From Bacillus sp. FJAT-49711 (GTDB taxonomy: Bacteria; Bacillota; Bacilli; Bacillales; Bacillaceae_C), in NCBI RefSeq assembly GCF_018343715.1, contig NZ_JAGYPL010000001.1, positions 956,840 to 1,020,839 on the forward strand: a stretch of DNA of 64,000 bases, read 5' to 3'. The translations under genes and the position numbers were made by a program. The notes under the pieces were generated by a model, which saw only the letters and a list, made by a program, of their open reading frames with translations, was not told where the DNA came from and did not search any database. Shown piece after piece: positions 30,405 through 40,919 of the stretch. Every line of letters begins with the position of its first letter. The stretch's first letter is position 1.

Positions 30405-33400
30405 TCAACTTAAAAATTGAAATTCAGTCTTACTGCCATTGTGGTCCGCTTTCACCTCGAGCCTAGCGTCTATTCTTTCTTTTAGCTCAGGTACATGCGA
30501 AATGATTCCTACAAGCCTGCCGCTGCTTTGTATATCCATCAAAGCTTCAATTGCTTGATCAAGGGATTCGGGATCCAATGTACCAAACCCCTCATCTATA
30601 AACATGGTTTCCAATGAAACACCACCTGCATATTCCTGAACAATATCAGCTAGACCAAGTGCAAGCGCCAAAGCAGATTTAAAACTCTCTCCTCCCGAGA
30701 GGGTTTTAACGTGGCGTTCCTGGCCCGTATATTGATCAAAAACAAGTAATTCCAATCCGCTTTGTATATTACCTTTTGATCGGTCCTTTTTACGTATTAA
30801 TTGGTATCTTCCGTTTGTCATTTTAATAAGTCGAAGATTTGCCGCTTCTAATATTCCATCTAAAAATGATGCAAGAACGTAGCGTTCAAAAGAGAGCTTA
30901 TATGTATTTTGCCCTCTCGTAATATCAGCTAAGTGGCCAACCAATTCATATTCACTCTCTAAATCTTTAATTTGCCGATTGATCGTAATAACTGCTTTCT
31001 TAATTTCCTTATTTTTTTCGAACTGAACATGAAGGTAAGAAAATTGCTCCCCTAAAGAATGGTAGAGCCGCTCGCTTTCCTCAAATTCATTTTGCAATTG
31101 TTCCAAATCCGGCTTTTCTTTGTTTTGAAGCTGCAATTCATAATCAGAGAGTCTATCCGTTACAGATCTTAATTCCTCATAATAATTTTTTATAACATCT
31201 TCTAGTTGATTTATGTCGGTATTGTTCTTTTTGGATTGATGGTAATGAGTAAAGGATGTGAAACTTTCCTCTTCCAATTTCTTCAAAAAGATTTTTCGTT
31301 CGCTGTTTAATGTTTCTGTTACAGATTTCAGATTATCTTGCAGATTTTTAATTGTTCCTTTAGTCACAGCCACTTGTTCAGTGATTTTCGAAAAATACTC
31401 TCTAGCCAATTTTAATGAATGGTCCATTTTTTTGATCTCATTCTCAATCAATATAACTTTCTGATCATATTTTTCTTTTTCTCTAAGTTCCACTGGTATG
31501 CTGCGGCTAAGGTTTTCAATGATCAAAGCAGATTCTGAATGTAAAATGGATAGCTTGCGTTCTGTTTCTTTTAAATGATCCAGATTTAAATTTTCTTCAT
31601 CATTTTCTTTCTTTAAACGCAAAATAATGTTCTCTAAGGATGATATTCTCTTTATTTTTAATTTACTTTCGTTTAAAATGTTCGTTGCTTCCACTATTTC
31701 TTGCTGATAATCATTTAAAAATATATCTTTTTTATCAAGTGAAAAATCAGGAATAACATTTAATGTCTTTTGCAATGTTTCTTGAATTTGACCATTTAAT
31801 ATATCTGCCTCTGTACTCATCTTCATCCAAGCTCTTTCAATTACTGAAAAGGACTCCATAGCTGAATCAACATTTTCTTTAGCAGATTTCATATCATTTT
31901 CATTAACAAGTACGTTCAAATGAACTGCAGGAGTTGGATGTTCTAAAGATCCGCAAACTGGACATGCTTGTCCGTCAGCTAATGAAGCAGCAAGAAGTCC
32001 TGCTTGACTGGCAAACCACCTGTTTTCCAACGTTTTCAAAGTCTCTTTAGCATCATCGACAACTTTTTTGGCGTGATCAAGTTCCGCTTTTTTTCGTTTT
32101 ATTTCTTTTTCTAAAGAAGCTTCCTTTTCAATAAAATTATTAATAATTTGTAAATATTGTAATCCCGTTTCTAATCTAGAGGCTTTTTTATCCATTTCAA
32201 AAGTTGAAATTCTGAGAGCTTCTAATTCCCTTAAAATGTTTTCTTGCTCTTGTATATCTTTTCTTTGATTGTCTACTAAATTTTTACTAGCTAGTAATTG
32301 TTTTTGGCATAATTGTAGATCCTTTTCTGCTTTCTTAAAATTTGCTTTTCGAGATTCATAAGATATGACATCTTCTCGCATGTTTTTAAGAGTAGAAAGC
32401 TCGCTGTACAATTGATCCCTTTTATCTCCTTGTTTTTCCTCAAATTGAAGACGCTCCATCGCTTTTTCAAGCTGTAGCTCAAACTTCCTTAATTGCTCTT
32501 CTTCAGCATTTAGTCTAGATGCGTATTGATCTAAATCCAGTTTTAATCTTTGACAAAGATCTTCTTGATGCTGAAGTCTATTTGCCTTATGCGCCATTTC
32601 GACTTCTTTTTTTATATTGGCAACCGCTGCTTCTTTATTTAGTAAAAGTTTTTTCTGTTCAATCAGGTGATCGCGAAGATTCATTTGCTTCAATAATTCT
32701 TCCGCTGCATCTACATGTCGTTTAGCATCATCGCGCTTTATTTTCTGTTCTTCCACATTCCTCTTACATAATGTTATTGCTTCATCCATCTGCTTGATTA
32801 AGTCATCCAATAGAAATAAAATATGTGCATCGTTGAGGTACTCTTCTGATAATGCTTTATCCAGTTGGTCGTTATTTCTATAAACAATATTTTTTAAATG
32901 CCTGCTTCTCTCTGCAACTCCTAGATCAACTTCCCTTTTCAAATGATTAGCATATTCTCTTAACTTTTCTTCAATCTGTTTGTATAGTTCAGTATGAAAT
33001 AACTTTTGTAATATCGCTTCTTTCTCCCTGCTATCGGAAGTAAGAAGCTTGCGAAATTCTCCTTGCGGTATCATCAATATTTGTCTGAACTGATTTGCAT
33101 CCAGTTGAATTATTTCTTTGACTTTCTCATCCGTATCTCTGACATTCGCTGCAAGCAGCTTTCGATCACCAGTAGGCTCGATAATATACAATTCCGCTTT
33201 CGCATTTACGATTGTGTAGCCTTCTCCGCGGCTCTTCTTCTTTTCTTGTTGCGGGGATCTCCATATGTAATACGTAGTCCCTTTTAATGAAAATTCAAGT
33301 GATATTTCGGTTGGAAGATCATCACTTGCGAATTGGCTGCGCAAATCAGTTCCGGACCTGTCATCCCCACTGGCGCGGCCGTAAATGGCGAAACTTATTC

Positions 33401-33539
33401 CATCAAAGATAGTCGTTTTTCCTGACCCGGTCTTTCCAGAAATAACAAACATTGTACGATTTTCGAGCTTGGAAAAATCAATTAATTCAGATTCTGCATA
33501 AGGACCAAAAGCTTGCATCATTAATTGAAGTGGTCTCAT
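30405..33539 (-). CDS. sbcC: Exonuclease subunit SbcC
   Basis: SMC-like ATPase of the SbcCD (Mre11-Rad50) nuclease that processes hairpins and blocked DNA ends. 1044 residues: Walker A GKTGSGKTTIFDGISF (about 35-50); long coiled coils on both sides of the zinc hook ACPVCGS (about residue 530); signature LSGGESFKSALALALGLAD and Walker B FIDEGFGTLD at the C-terminus. All key motifs are present. The start overlaps the sbcD stop by 4 bases. Confidence 0.96.
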   Translation of the reverse strand: MRPLQLMMQAFGPYAESELIDFSKLENRTMFVISGKTGSGKTTIFDGISFAIYGRASGDDRSGTDLRSQFASDDLPTEISLEFSLKGTTYYIWRSPQQEKKKSRGEGYTIVNAKAELYIIEPTGDRKLLAANVRDTDEKVKEIIQLDANQFRQILMIPQGEFRKLLTSDSREKEAILQKLFHTELYKQIEEKLREYANHLKREVDLGVAERSRHLKNIVYRNNDQLDKALSEEYLNDAHILFLLDDLIKQMDEAITLCKRNVEEQKIKRDDAKRHVDAAEELLKQMNLRDHLIEQKKLLLNKEAAVANIKKEVEMAHKANRLQHQEDLCQRLKLDLDQYASRLNAEEEQLRKFELQLEKAMERLQFEEKQGDKRDQLYSELSTLKNMREDVISYESRKANFKKAEKDLQLCQKQLLASKNLVDNQRKDIQEQENILRELEALRISTFEMDKKASRLETGLQYLQIINNFIEKEASLEKEIKRKKAELDHAKKVVDDAKETLKTLENRWFASQAGLLAASLADGQACPVCGSLEHPTPAVHLNVLVNENDMKSAKENVDSAMESFSVIERAWMKMSTEADILNGQIQETLQKTLNVIPDFSLDKKDIFLNDYQQEIVEATNILNESKLKIKRISSLENIILRLKKENDEENLNLDHLKETERKLSILHSESALIIENLSRSIPVELREKEKYDQKVILIENEIKKMDHSLKLAREYFSKITEQVAVTKGTIKNLQDNLKSVTETLNSERKIFLKKLEEESFTSFTHYHQSKKNNTDINQLEDVIKNYYEELRSVTDRLSDYELQLQNKEKPDLEQLQNEFEESERLYHSLGEQFSYLHVQFEKNKEIKKAVITINRQIKDLESEYELVGHLADITRGQNTYKLSFERYVLASFLDGILEAANLRLIKMTNGRYQLIRKKDRSKGNIQSGLELLVFDQYTGQERHVKTLSGGESFKSALALALGLADIVQEYAGGVSLETMFIDEGFGTLDPESLDQAIEALMDIQSSGRLVGIISHVPELKERIDARLEVKADHNGSKTEFQFLS

Positions 33540-34681
33540 ATGAGTACCACCCCTTTTTTTACCTCGTCGATCATTTGTGTCATTAACCGCCTTTTTTCTT
33601 CTGAGAATTCACTCGTAGTCATTTCATTGTAAAAATCATAAAATAGATCTAACTCAGATTTTCTTTCAAATCCAACCTGAGTAAGGGAATGTTTATTTCT
33701 TAAATCATATTGTTCAATTCTTTTTTCTAAATGCAATACATTAGGATAAATTTGCCTCAACTTATTAATGGGATCTATTAGAGCACCTTCATCTAGTAAT
33801 ATAACTTTTAAGTAATCATCTACTTTTTGATGTTGGAAGAAACTTGAATCCAATAATTCTTCCATATAACCACTTATTTCTCTCATATCTTTATTCGGGA
33901 CAAGTGATTTTTTCGTTAATTCATAGCTACCATCTTGATTCATTTCAATAATAGAAACACTTTTTTGATGATTGACTTCGGAAAATGAATATTTAAGCAA
34001 CGATCCTGAATAACGGACTAAATCATGCTTGATTGCCTCCGGACTATGTAAATGCCCAAGAGCCGTATAGGAGAAAGGTGAAAAATGTTCAACTGAAACA
34101 CATCCCGATCCCCCAACCGACAAAATGCGTTCAGAATCACTCGTTTTCCCCCCTAACACAAAGGCATGTCCCACAAGTATATTTGGTTCATTTGGATTTA
34201 TTGTTTTTTCAATTTCATAGATTAGGCGACGCATGGCATCGTCATGGGATGATATTGATTGATCTTGAAAAAATTCCCGTATCGTTCCAGGCTCTGCATA
34301 CGGAACTAAATAGAAATTTACACCATTTATATGTATAGGCTTAAAACAATCTTGAATCTTCCCATTAATAAAAAGATTGCTATGTTTATACCAGGATGAT
34401 CCAAATGAAAGTCTTTCTGCACTATCATGGTTACCTGATATTGCTAAAACAGGCATCTTCAACTCCACGTTTATTTTAAATAACATTTCCTCGAGAAGAC
34501 TGACAGCTTCCGTAGGAGGTACTGATCGATCATAAAGATCACCTGCAATAATGATCGCTTCAGGTTGTTCTTCTTCAATTAATTGTACGAATTGATGTAA
34601 AATATGTCTTTGCTCATTCGTCATGTATATTCCATGCACTAGTTTTCCTAGATGCCAGTCCGCAGTATGTATAAACTTCAC
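33536..34681 (-). CDS. sbcD: Exonuclease subunit SbcD
   Basis: Mn-dependent calcineurin-like nuclease subunit, 381 residues. Phosphodiesterase motifs: HTADWHLGK (5-13), GDLYDR (about 47-52), ISGNHDSAERL (about 81-91), LVGHAFVLGG (about 167) and ALGHLHSPE (about 206). Works with SbcC; coupled translation by a 4-base overlap. Upstream, about 210 bases separate it from the divergent yneK gene. Confidence 0.96.
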   Translation of the reverse strand: MKFIHTADWHLGKLVHGIYMTNEQRHILHQFVQLIEEEQPEAIIIAGDLYDRSVPPTEAVSLLEEMLFKINVELKMPVLAISGNHDSAERLSFGSSWYKHSNLFINGKIQDCFKPIHINGVNFYLVPYAEPGTIREFFQDQSISSHDDAMRRLIYEIEKTINPNEPNILVGHAFVLGGKTSDSERILSVGGSGCVSVEHFSPFSYTALGHLHSPEAIKHDLVRYSGSLLKYSFSEVNHQKSVSIIEMNQDGSYELTKKSLVPNKDMREISGYMEELLDSSFFQHQKVDDYLKVILLDEGALIDPINKLRQIYPNVLHLEKRIEQYDLRNKHSLTQVGFERKSELDLFYDFYNEMTTSEFSEEKRRLMTQMIDEVKKGVVLI

Positions 34682-34893
34682 TCAAACCACCCCTTTTAAC
34701 ACTTTTCTACTATTATACCAAACTAGGTGGTGGCTAGCCTTATCGTATTTTAAGTTAGCACACATCCTTTCGCCTTCTAACTAGTTTCTTCAAAATAAAA
34801 TAAGAGCATGATAATTCATTCGTTGCTTGTCATTAAGTTTTTGTATTCGCTATAATAGTTTAGAATGGTTCTTTTTGAAATGAGGTGAAATGA

Positions 34894-35325
34894 ATGATGC
34901 TGTCCGGTTGGTTTTTATGGTTTATTCTTTTTTGGGTCTTTGTTCTTATCTCATTAATGGCAATAGGCGGCTTTTTTATGTTTCGAAAGTTTTTAAAAAG
35001 ACTGCCAAAAGAAGATGGAAAATCAGATATGGATTGGGAAGAATACTATGTCGAAAAAACAAAAAAATTATGGACGCCAGATAAAAAGGAATTATTGGAT
35101 GAATTAGTGAGTCCCGTTCCAGAATTGTTCAGAGATGTTGCTAGACAAAAGATTGCTGGCAAAATAGGGGAACTTGCATTTAAGGAAAAGGTAAAGAAAA
35201 TTGATTTAGACGTATTGATAAGAGGTTATATTTTAGCGACTCCAAAACGGGACCATAAGTTTTTAAAGAAAAAACTTTCCCAGTTGAACATCGATGTTAC
35301 TCCATATGAGCATTTATTTTTATAA
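34894..35325 (+). CDS. yneK: DUF2621 membrane protein, YneK type
   Basis: 143 residues: one N-terminal membrane helix (about 5-27) and a cytoplasmic domain. The PKEDGKSDMDWEEYYV (about 38-53) and LVSPVPELFRDVARQKIAGKIGELA (about 71-95) blocks fit the YneK family (DUF2621). Resembles the light-independent protochlorophyllide reductase C-terminal-like helical domain; role unknown. GAGGTGAA site before ATG 34894 or 34897. A TATAAT at 34851-34856 is a likely -10. Located near ccdC and ccdA as in B. subtilis. Confidence 0.85.
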   Translation: MMLSGWFLWFILFWVFVLISLMAIGGFFMFRKFLKRLPKEDGKSDMDWEEYYVEKTKKLWTPDKKELLDELVSPVPELFRDVARQKIAGKIGELAFKEKVKKIDLDVLIRGYILATPKRDHKFLKKKLSQLNIDVTPYEHLFL

Positions 35326-35346
35326 AGGATATAAAGGGTGATGGAA

Positions 35347-35742
35347 ATGAAGTATTTGGCAGTGGGGATAGGGGGAATAATCGGAAGCTTATTACGATTT
35401 TTTATTAATTCCATTCACTTTGGATTTTCTGAACACTTACTGCCCTTCGATACATTATTTGTTAATCTGATTGGATCGTATTTATTAGGACTTTTAACTG
35501 GACTTCATAGTCGTTTTCCTAAAATCCCTTCTTACATACAGATCTCCATAGGAACCGGTTTAATCGGTTCCTTTACCACTTTTTCCACATTTAGTACAGA
35601 GATTGTTCAATTAATGATCGATCAGCATTATTTGCAAGTAATTATTTATTTTCTTGTCAGTTTTATCGGTGGTTTGGTCTTGGCCTTTGCCGGATTTTTA
35701 AATGGTTCAGGAAAATCGGGGAAGAAGGTATTTAGTAAATGA
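35347..35742 (+). CDS. crcB: Fluoride channel subunit FluC/CrcB, first copy
   Basis: 131 residues with four membrane helices. Family motifs: GGIIGSLLRFFI (N-terminus), FVNLIGSYLLGLLTG (about 37-51) and GLIGSFTTFSTFSTE (about 77-91). FluC makes dual-topology pores that expel fluoride; genes present in tandem usually encode obligate heterodimers. The stop overlaps the start of the second copy (ATGA). GGGTGAT before ATG 35347 decides the start; the frame is open three codons further. No fluoride riboswitch was seen upstream. Confidence 0.92.
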   Translation: MKYLAVGIGGIIGSLLRFFINSIHFGFSEHLLPFDTLFVNLIGSYLLGLLTGLHSRFPKIPSYIQISIGTGLIGSFTTFSTFSTEIVQLMIDQHYLQVIIYFLVSFIGGLVLAFAGFLNGSGKSGKKVFSK

Positions 35743-36098
35743 CAGTTTTTTATGTGGCGATTGGTGGGTTCATTGGTGCCATTTCTCGATTTAGTATAGG
35801 GCAGTTTTTAAAACTTAATATGACAGACTTCCCCTTTCCTACATTTTTCGTAAATGCCATAGGATCATTTTTTCTCGGCTTTATTATCGGCTTAGCATCA
35901 CCAATTGGTGTGACCCTATTTGTAGGTGTTGGTTTTTTAGGTTCTTTTACGACTTACTCTACTTTTATGGTTGAGAATATGAAATTGCTCTTAGAAAACA
36001 AATGGAAAAGTATGATTCTTTATACCACTTGTAGTTATGTTTGTGGAATTGTATTGGCATTTGGTGGATTGATGCTAGGAATTTTTCTCAGTAAATAA
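35739..36098 (+). CDS. crcB: Fluoride channel subunit FluC/CrcB, second copy
   Basis: 119 residues, four helices, with GGFIGAISRFSIGQ (N-terminus), FFVNAIGSFFLGFIIG (about 41-56) and GFLGSFTTYSTFMVE (about 71-85). It pairs with the preceding copy; both carry the GSFTT(F/Y)ST motif whose residues line the pore. Ends at a bidirectional terminator. Confidence 0.92.
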   Translation: MTVFYVAIGGFIGAISRFSIGQFLKLNMTDFPFPTFFVNAIGSFFLGFIIGLASPIGVTLFVGVGFLGSFTTYSTFMVENMKLLLENKWKSMILYTTCSYVCGIVLAFGGLMLGIFLSK

Positions 36099-36123
36099 AA
36101 AAGCAGCCAAAAGCTGCTTTTTT
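36097..36123. terminator. Bidirectional terminator between crcB and ccdC
   Basis: AAAAAAGCAGC / GCTGCTTTTTT, 4-base loop, between convergent genes. Confidence 0.9.
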
Positions 36124-36580
36124 AACTTGTTGCCACTAATTTTTTATATTGCACCAACATTGCTATACGCCAAGGGACAATCATCCCAAATGCTAATATC
36201 CAAAACATACCACTTAGTTGTCCAACTTCAATTTGTTGACTAAGAATAGATTTAGCTACTATCCTAACGAGCAATAAACCAATTAAAATAAACGCAAATG
36301 CTTTAGATCGTTTCATATATACGGCATTGTCACGCACTTCAAATTTTGATGTTTTAATAAGTAAAATTGAAAAAAGCAATCCCGCTACAGTTGCTTCAAA
36401 AAGCTCCCAGGTTGTTACTCTAAAATATGGGGAGATGAACATTAAAGCACCGGTGCTCATAAAGAGAGGCGGAAGGATGATCTTTTTCGCTGAAACCGGT
36501 TTATGAGACGCCTTCATCCGAACAAATATAACTCCTACACTCATCATTATCGCAATGATGGAAGGTATTAAAATTTTCAT
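36122..36580 (-). CDS. ccdC: CcdC-like membrane protein (YneJ)
   Basis: About 152 residues with five hydrophobic segments; DUF1453/CcdC type, with PLFMSTGALMFISPYFRV (about 39-56) and YMKRSKAFAFILIGLLLVRI. CcdC accompanies CcdA in c-type cytochrome synthesis in Bacillus, though its need is not strict. AAGGA lies nine bases before ATG 36580; an ATG three codons earlier overlaps that site. The yneI gene found between ccdA and ccdC in B. subtilis is absent. Confidence 0.85.
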   Translation of the reverse strand: MKILIPSIIAIMMSVGVIFVRMKASHKPVSAKKIILPPLFMSTGALMFISPYFRVTTWELFEATVAGLLFSILLIKTSKFEVRDNAVYMKRSKAFAFILIGLLLVRIVAKSILSQQIEVGQLSGMFWILAFGMIVPWRIAMLVQYKKLVATS

Positions 36581-36668
36581 TGTCATCATTCCTTAAAACT
36601 TCTATATATTCAACATAAAAATTATACAACTACATGCTCCAACTTGGAATAATATAAATTTCCCATAT

Positions 36669-37379
36669 TTAGAAGCCTACGAAATCGCCAAAAAAATAAG
36701 AAAAGATACTAATAATAAGTGTCATGCCATCAAAGAAAAGAAGGATTCCGACTAAAATCATAATATATCCACCAATCTTCATGATTTTTACATTATGCTT
36801 GCGGATCCAGTTCATACGGCCAATAAAGAAAGACAGAATAAAAAATGGAATAGCAAATCCAAGTGTATAGGTAATCATATATAAAACTCCAGAACCAGGG
36901 TTAGAAGCTGCTAAAGTAATGACCATCATCAAAATTGGGCCCGTACATGGTGTCCAACCCGCGGCAAAAGCCATGCCGATTAATGATGATCCAACATATC
37001 CTGCAGGACGGTGCTTAAATTCAAATCGACGGTCCTTCATTAAAAATTCTGGGGAGAAAATGCCTGTTACCATTAAACCAAAAATGACAATAAAAATGGC
37101 ACCTATTTGTCTAATTAAATTTTGATATTCAGAAAAAAAGTGACCTATATATGAAGTGCTGAAACCTAATACGATGAATATAACAGAAAAACCTAGCAGG
37201 AAAAATAGCGTATGCAGCATACTTCTACGTTGGAACATAGCATGCTCATTTTTTAATTCACTTACAGACATTCCCGTAATATACGATATAAAAGCTGGAT
37301 ATAACGGCAGGCAGCATGGCGATATGAAGCTTAAGAAACCCGCTCCAAAAGCTAAAAACAAATTAATATCTCCAGTCAT
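36669..37379 (-). CDS. ccdA: Cytochrome c biogenesis protein CcdA
   Basis: Six-helix thiol-disulfide transporter of 236 residues that passes electrons from thioredoxin to the outside, serving cytochrome c and spore synthesis. The two redox cysteines are in SPCCLPLYP (about 20-28) and WTPCTGPIL (about 141-149). The frame extends 18 codons further upstream, but ATG 37379 gives the family start [17 protein letters not shown], so I chose it. Confidence 0.93.
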   Translation of the reverse strand: MTGDINLFLAFGAGFLSFISPCCLPLYPAFISYITGMSVSELKNEHAMFQRRSMLHTLFFLLGFSVIFIVLGFSTSYIGHFFSEYQNLIRQIGAIFIVIFGLMVTGIFSPEFLMKDRRFEFKHRPAGYVGSSLIGMAFAAGWTPCTGPILMMVITLAASNPGSGVLYMITYTLGFAIPFFILSFFIGRMNWIRKHNVKIMKIGGYIMILVGILLFFDGMTLIISIFSYFFGDFVGF

Positions 37380-37674
37380 TTCATTACAACTCCTAGTATC
37401 ATTTGCATCCATTCTATCAAATATTATACTCATTCTGTCGTTTAGCGATTGTGAATCTTCTGTGTCGAATAAAAAAGTTGTTATAACATTTCAAAATATG
37501 TTATTATCTGATATAATAACTAAAAAATAAAAGTTTTTTTGAAACGTTTCTATACTTTAATCGTACTAATGAATACATAGTTTTGATAATAGATTAATCC
37601 ATAAAAACTGTCCGTTGCTTTTTAACATTTGTAAGACATAAAAATAGAACTCATCATAGAAAGGATAATAGACT

Positions 37675-37830
37675 ATGTCAAATAAACAGCTGCTTTCGAA
37701 AATTGAAACGAAACGCCAACAATTACTTTCAGTCGCTGCTCAAACTGGTTTGACATCGACATTGTCTCTTCAGTATAGTATGGAACTCGATACACTGATT
37801 AATCAATACCTATTATTGAAAAAAGCTTAA
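37675..37830 (+). CDS. ynzD: Spo0E-like aspartyl-phosphate phosphatase
   Basis: 51-residue gene. It starts MSNKQLLSKIETKRQQL, and the Spo0E signature SLQYSMELDTLINQY is at about residues 31-45 with the conserved S-x3-D. Members dephosphorylate Spo0A-P and delay sporulation. The place, divergent from ccdA and next to yneF, is that of ynzD. AAAGGATAAT precedes the ATG; a terminator follows. Confidence 0.88.
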   Translation: MSNKQLLSKIETKRQQLLSVAAQTGLTSTLSLQYSMELDTLINQYLLLKKA

Positions 37831-37840
37831 ATACCAGTAA

Positions 37841-37877
37841 AAAAACGGATGCCTTCTTAATAGGCTTCCGTTTTTTT
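37841..37877 (+). terminator. Terminator of ynzD
   Basis: AAACGGATGCC / GGCTTCCGTTT stem, 9-base loop and seven T on the plus strand. Confidence 0.85.
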
Positions 37878-37895
37878 CTCCTCTTATGGATCGTA

Positions 37896-38108
37896 TTACT
37901 TCATTTGTTTATTCATCGCACTCATCATTTGATTGATTTTCTTTTGGGATGGTTTCATACCCATTTGCATCATCATCATTTTTAACATTTGTTCATTGAT
38001 TGGTGGGTTTTTCTTTAAATAGTTCATCATATATTTACGGGCGATAAAGAAGCCGAGTGCCACTCCTGCTAATATCCCAATAAATGCCCAGAAAAAATAC
38101 CAAAACAT
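37896..38108 (-). CDS. yneF: UPF0154 membrane protein YneF
   Basis: 70 residues: one N-terminal membrane helix ([20 protein letters not shown]) and the conserved [16 protein letters not shown] plus a methionine-rich tail ([20 protein letters not shown]). Family widespread in Firmicutes; function unknown. AAGGAGG at proper spacing selects ATG 38108 over an upstream TTG. Confidence 0.92.
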   Translation of the reverse strand: MFWYFFWAFIGILAGVALGFFIARKYMMNYLKKNPPINEQMLKMMMMQMGMKPSQKKINQMMSAMNKQMK

Positions 38109-38184
38109 CTTTGTTTCCTCCTTCAAGTTGTCTACACTTCAGTTTACTAAATACCCGATTATTATACAATAATGTATGTAGTTT

Positions 38185-38622
38185 TCATACGAATTTTCGT
38201 TCTTTAATTGGTTTTACCCAACCATATTGATCATTCTCAATATCCATGGCCAAAAAACGCCCATTAAATTTCCTTAATACTTCAAAAAATATAGATTCGC
38301 ATGCATAGCTTCCCCATGCCTTTAACTGTAAACATCGTTCACCAATCGTTAATTCCGCACCTTCGTGCACGCAGGTGTTGTTGGCGCAATATACCTTACC
38401 TTTTATATAAAACTCCTTATTCTCGACTGAGTGAGCTAGATGTTTATGTAGATCTAAATACGGCAATGGTTTCGTAATATATTTTATTTGTTTTTGAACA
38501 ATTTCTTTCCTCTTTCCACGCAGCCTTCGTTCGGCGATGAAAAGTTCTACAAATTTACTCTCTCTGCCATAAAAAAAATCCGCAAATTCATCCTCTATTA
38601 AATAAATTAAATAGATTCTCAT
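38185..38622 (-). CDS. sirA: Sporulation inhibitor of replication SirA
   Basis: 145 residues matching SirA (YneE): YLIYLIEDEFADFFYGRESKFVELF-type N-terminus (here IYLIEDEFADFFYGRES), and WGSYACESIFFEVLRKF and GRFLAMDIENDQYGWV later. SirA binds domain I of DnaA and blocks re-initiation in sporulating cells under Spo0A control. Located next to yneF and tkt as in B. subtilis. Confidence 0.88.
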   Translation of the reverse strand: MRIYLIYLIEDEFADFFYGRESKFVELFIAERRLRGKRKEIVQKQIKYITKPLPYLDLHKHLAHSVENKEFYIKGKVYCANNTCVHEGAELTIGERCLQLKAWGSYACESIFFEVLRKFNGRFLAMDIENDQYGWVKPIKERKFV

Positions 38623-38759
38623 AATATATCTTCACTCCTCAGTCACCTTTTCCCCTATTGTAGACGAGGCTTCATAAAATAATTGTCTAAAGTTGTATGG
38701 ATTATGAAATATAATATGGTTATTCTTTAAATATTTGAAATCTCCTGCATAATGTGATG

Positions 38760-38791
38760 AAAAAAGAGAGGAATTTTTTTCCTCCCTTTTT
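38760..38791 (-). terminator. Terminator of tkt
   Basis: AAAAAGAGAGGA / TCCTCCCTTTTT hairpin with T-run, six bases after the tkt stop. Confidence 0.75.
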
Positions 38792-38796
38792 AAAAT

Positions 38797-40800
38797 TTAA
38801 TTATTCAACATGTTTTCCACTTTGGAAACTACATTTTCGACCGTAAATCCGTATTCTTCTATCACTTTATCTCCAGGTGCAGAAGCTCCGAATTTATCAA
38901 TTGCTAGTACATCGCCTTCGTCACCTGTATAACGATCCCAACCAAAAGAGGAACCCATTTCAATTGCCAGTCGTTTTTTTACTGAACGCGGAATAACTGA
39001 TTCTTTGTATTCCTTCGTTTGGGACTCGAAGCGATCCCATGAAGGCATACTTACGACTGAAACATGTATTCCTTTTTCAGCAAGAGCTTTTTGAGCATCC
39101 ACAGCTAGATTTACTTCGGATCCAGTTGCAAGCAATAGGGCATCTACATTATTTTCAGAAGAAGAAATAACGTAAGCCCCTTTTTCTACTCCCTCTCTTG
39201 CACTTTCAGCGGTTCCTGGTAATGTTGGTAGGTTTTGTCTAGTTAAAACTAACACAGTTGGCTTATGGCTTGATTCGATTGCAAGACGCCACGCTGCAGC
39301 CGTCTCGTTCGCATCTGCCGGCCTAATGATTGATAAGCCTGGCATTGCACGCAACGAAGCAAGCTGCTCAATTGGCTCATGTGTAGGTCCATCTTCGCCA
39401 ACAGCAATGCTGTCATGTGTTAAAACATATGTTACTGGTAGTTCCATAAGAGCTGCGAGGCGAATAGCAGGACGCAGATAATCAGAGAAAACAAAAAATG
39501 TCCCACCAAACGCTTTTAAACCACCATGAAGTGCGATCCCATTCATTGCTGCAGCCATACCGAATTCTCTTACTCCATACCAAATGTTTTTACCTGAGAA
39601 GTTTTCAGCGCTTAAATCAGTCTCGCCGTTAATCATCGTATAGTTTGAGCCTGCTAAGTCGGCAGCTCCTCCTAGTAAATGAGGGAAGTTTTTAGCAATG
39701 CCATTTAAAGCTTCATTGCTTGACTTCCTGGTCGCTAGGCTCTTGCCTTCTTCAAAGACAGGGAGTTCTTTGTCCCAGCCGTCTGGTAATTCTCCAGATA
39801 TCGCAGCTTCAAGCTGTGAAGCTAATTCTGGATAATCATTCTTATAGCCGGTCAAAAGTTTTTCCCATTCAGATTCTTTCTCTTTTCCATTTTGAATCGT
39901 AGTCTTTTCAAAAACTTCATATACTTCCGAAGGAACATAGAAATCTTCCTCAAATGTCCATTTGTAATATTCCTTCGTCAGCTTCATTTCAGCCTCACCT
40001 AACGGATTGCCATGAACAGCTGATTTACCCGATTTATTTGGAGAGCCATATCCTATAACCGTTTTTACCTCTATAAGACTTGGCTTAGAAGTTTCGGCTT
40101 TTGCGGCTTCAATGGCCTTTGCTACTTCTTCCATATCATTTCCATCTTCAACTCTAATATAGTGCCAACCATATGCTTTAAAGCGTTCACCAACATTTTC
40201 AGAAAATGACTTATCCAATTCTCCATCAAGTGTAATATCATTGGAATCATATAATAAAATCATTTTTCCTAGCTTTAAGTGGCCAGCAAGAGAAGCAGCT
40301 TCAGAAGCTACACCTTCCATTAAATCCCCATCACCACATAGTGCATATGTATAATGGTCAACAACATTATATTGGTCTTTATTGTAAACTGCGGCTAAAT
40401 GACGTTCAGCTATGGCCATACCAACAGCCATTGCTATACCTTGTCCAAGAGGGCCTGTTGTTGCTTCTACCCCAGGTGTATAGCCATACTCCGGATGTCC
40501 GGGTGTACGGCTTCCCCATTGACGGAAGTTTTTCAAATCTTCAATTTCGACTCCATACCCTGATAAATGCAGTAAACTGTACAATAGCATTGAGCCGTGT
40601 CCAGCCGAAAGAACAAATCTATCTCGATTAAACCATGCAGGATTGTTAGGATTATGGTCCATAAAACGTGTCCATAACGTATATGCCATTGGCGCAGCAC
40701 CCATAGGTAATCCTGGATGACCAGATCCCGCCTTTTCAATAGCATCAATGGAAAGCGTTCTTATTGTGTTCACAGCTAATTGATCTACTTGTTCAAACAT
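38797..40800 (-). CDS. tkt: Transketolase
   Basis: Thiamine diphosphate enzyme of the pentose phosphate pathway that transfers C2 units. 667 residues. [16 protein letters not shown] (about 26-41), the TPP motif [13 protein letters not shown] (about 154-166), the catalytic Glu region GVREFGMAA (about 408) and [17 protein letters not shown] (about 464-480) are all present. AAAGG nine bases before ATG 40800 selects this start. Confidence 0.96.
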   Translation of the reverse strand: MFEQVDQLAVNTIRTLSIDAIEKAGSGHPGLPMGAAPMAYTLWTRFMDHNPNNPAWFNRDRFVLSAGHGSMLLYSLLHLSGYGVEIEDLKNFRQWGSRTPGHPEYGYTPGVEATTGPLGQGIAMAVGMAIAERHLAAVYNKDQYNVVDHYTYALCGDGDLMEGVASEAASLAGHLKLGKMILLYDSNDITLDGELDKSFSENVGERFKAYGWHYIRVEDGNDMEEVAKAIEAAKAETSKPSLIEVKTVIGYGSPNKSGKSAVHGNPLGEAEMKLTKEYYKWTFEEDFYVPSEVYEVFEKTTIQNGKEKESEWEKLLTGYKNDYPELASQLEAAISGELPDGWDKELPVFEEGKSLATRKSSNEALNGIAKNFPHLLGGAADLAGSNYTMINGETDLSAENFSGKNIWYGVREFGMAAAMNGIALHGGLKAFGGTFFVFSDYLRPAIRLAALMELPVTYVLTHDSIAVGEDGPTHEPIEQLASLRAMPGLSIIRPADANETAAAWRLAIESSHKPTVLVLTRQNLPTLPGTAESAREGVEKGAYVISSSENNVDALLLATGSEVNLAVDAQKALAEKGIHVSVVSMPSWDRFESQTKEYKESVIPRSVKKRLAIEMGSSFGWDRYTGDEGDVLAIDKFGASAPGDKVIEEYGFTVENVVSKVENMLNN

Positions 40801-40919
40801 TGACAACAACCTTTCTATCTAATTTTGCATATATCTATCATAATGATAAATGATTGATTAAACAACTATTTTTAAAAAATTGAGAAAGTTACACTAGGTT
40901 TTATTAAGTAAACAAATGG

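Noticed and set aside
34682-35346. Fluoride riboswitch expected upstream of crcB
   Set aside because: No matching conserved core was seen in front of either crcB or yneK.
37536-37552. GAAACGTTTC palindrome upstream of ynzD as a cre site
   Set aside because: It is one base short of the cre pattern and lacks the TGNAAR spacing.
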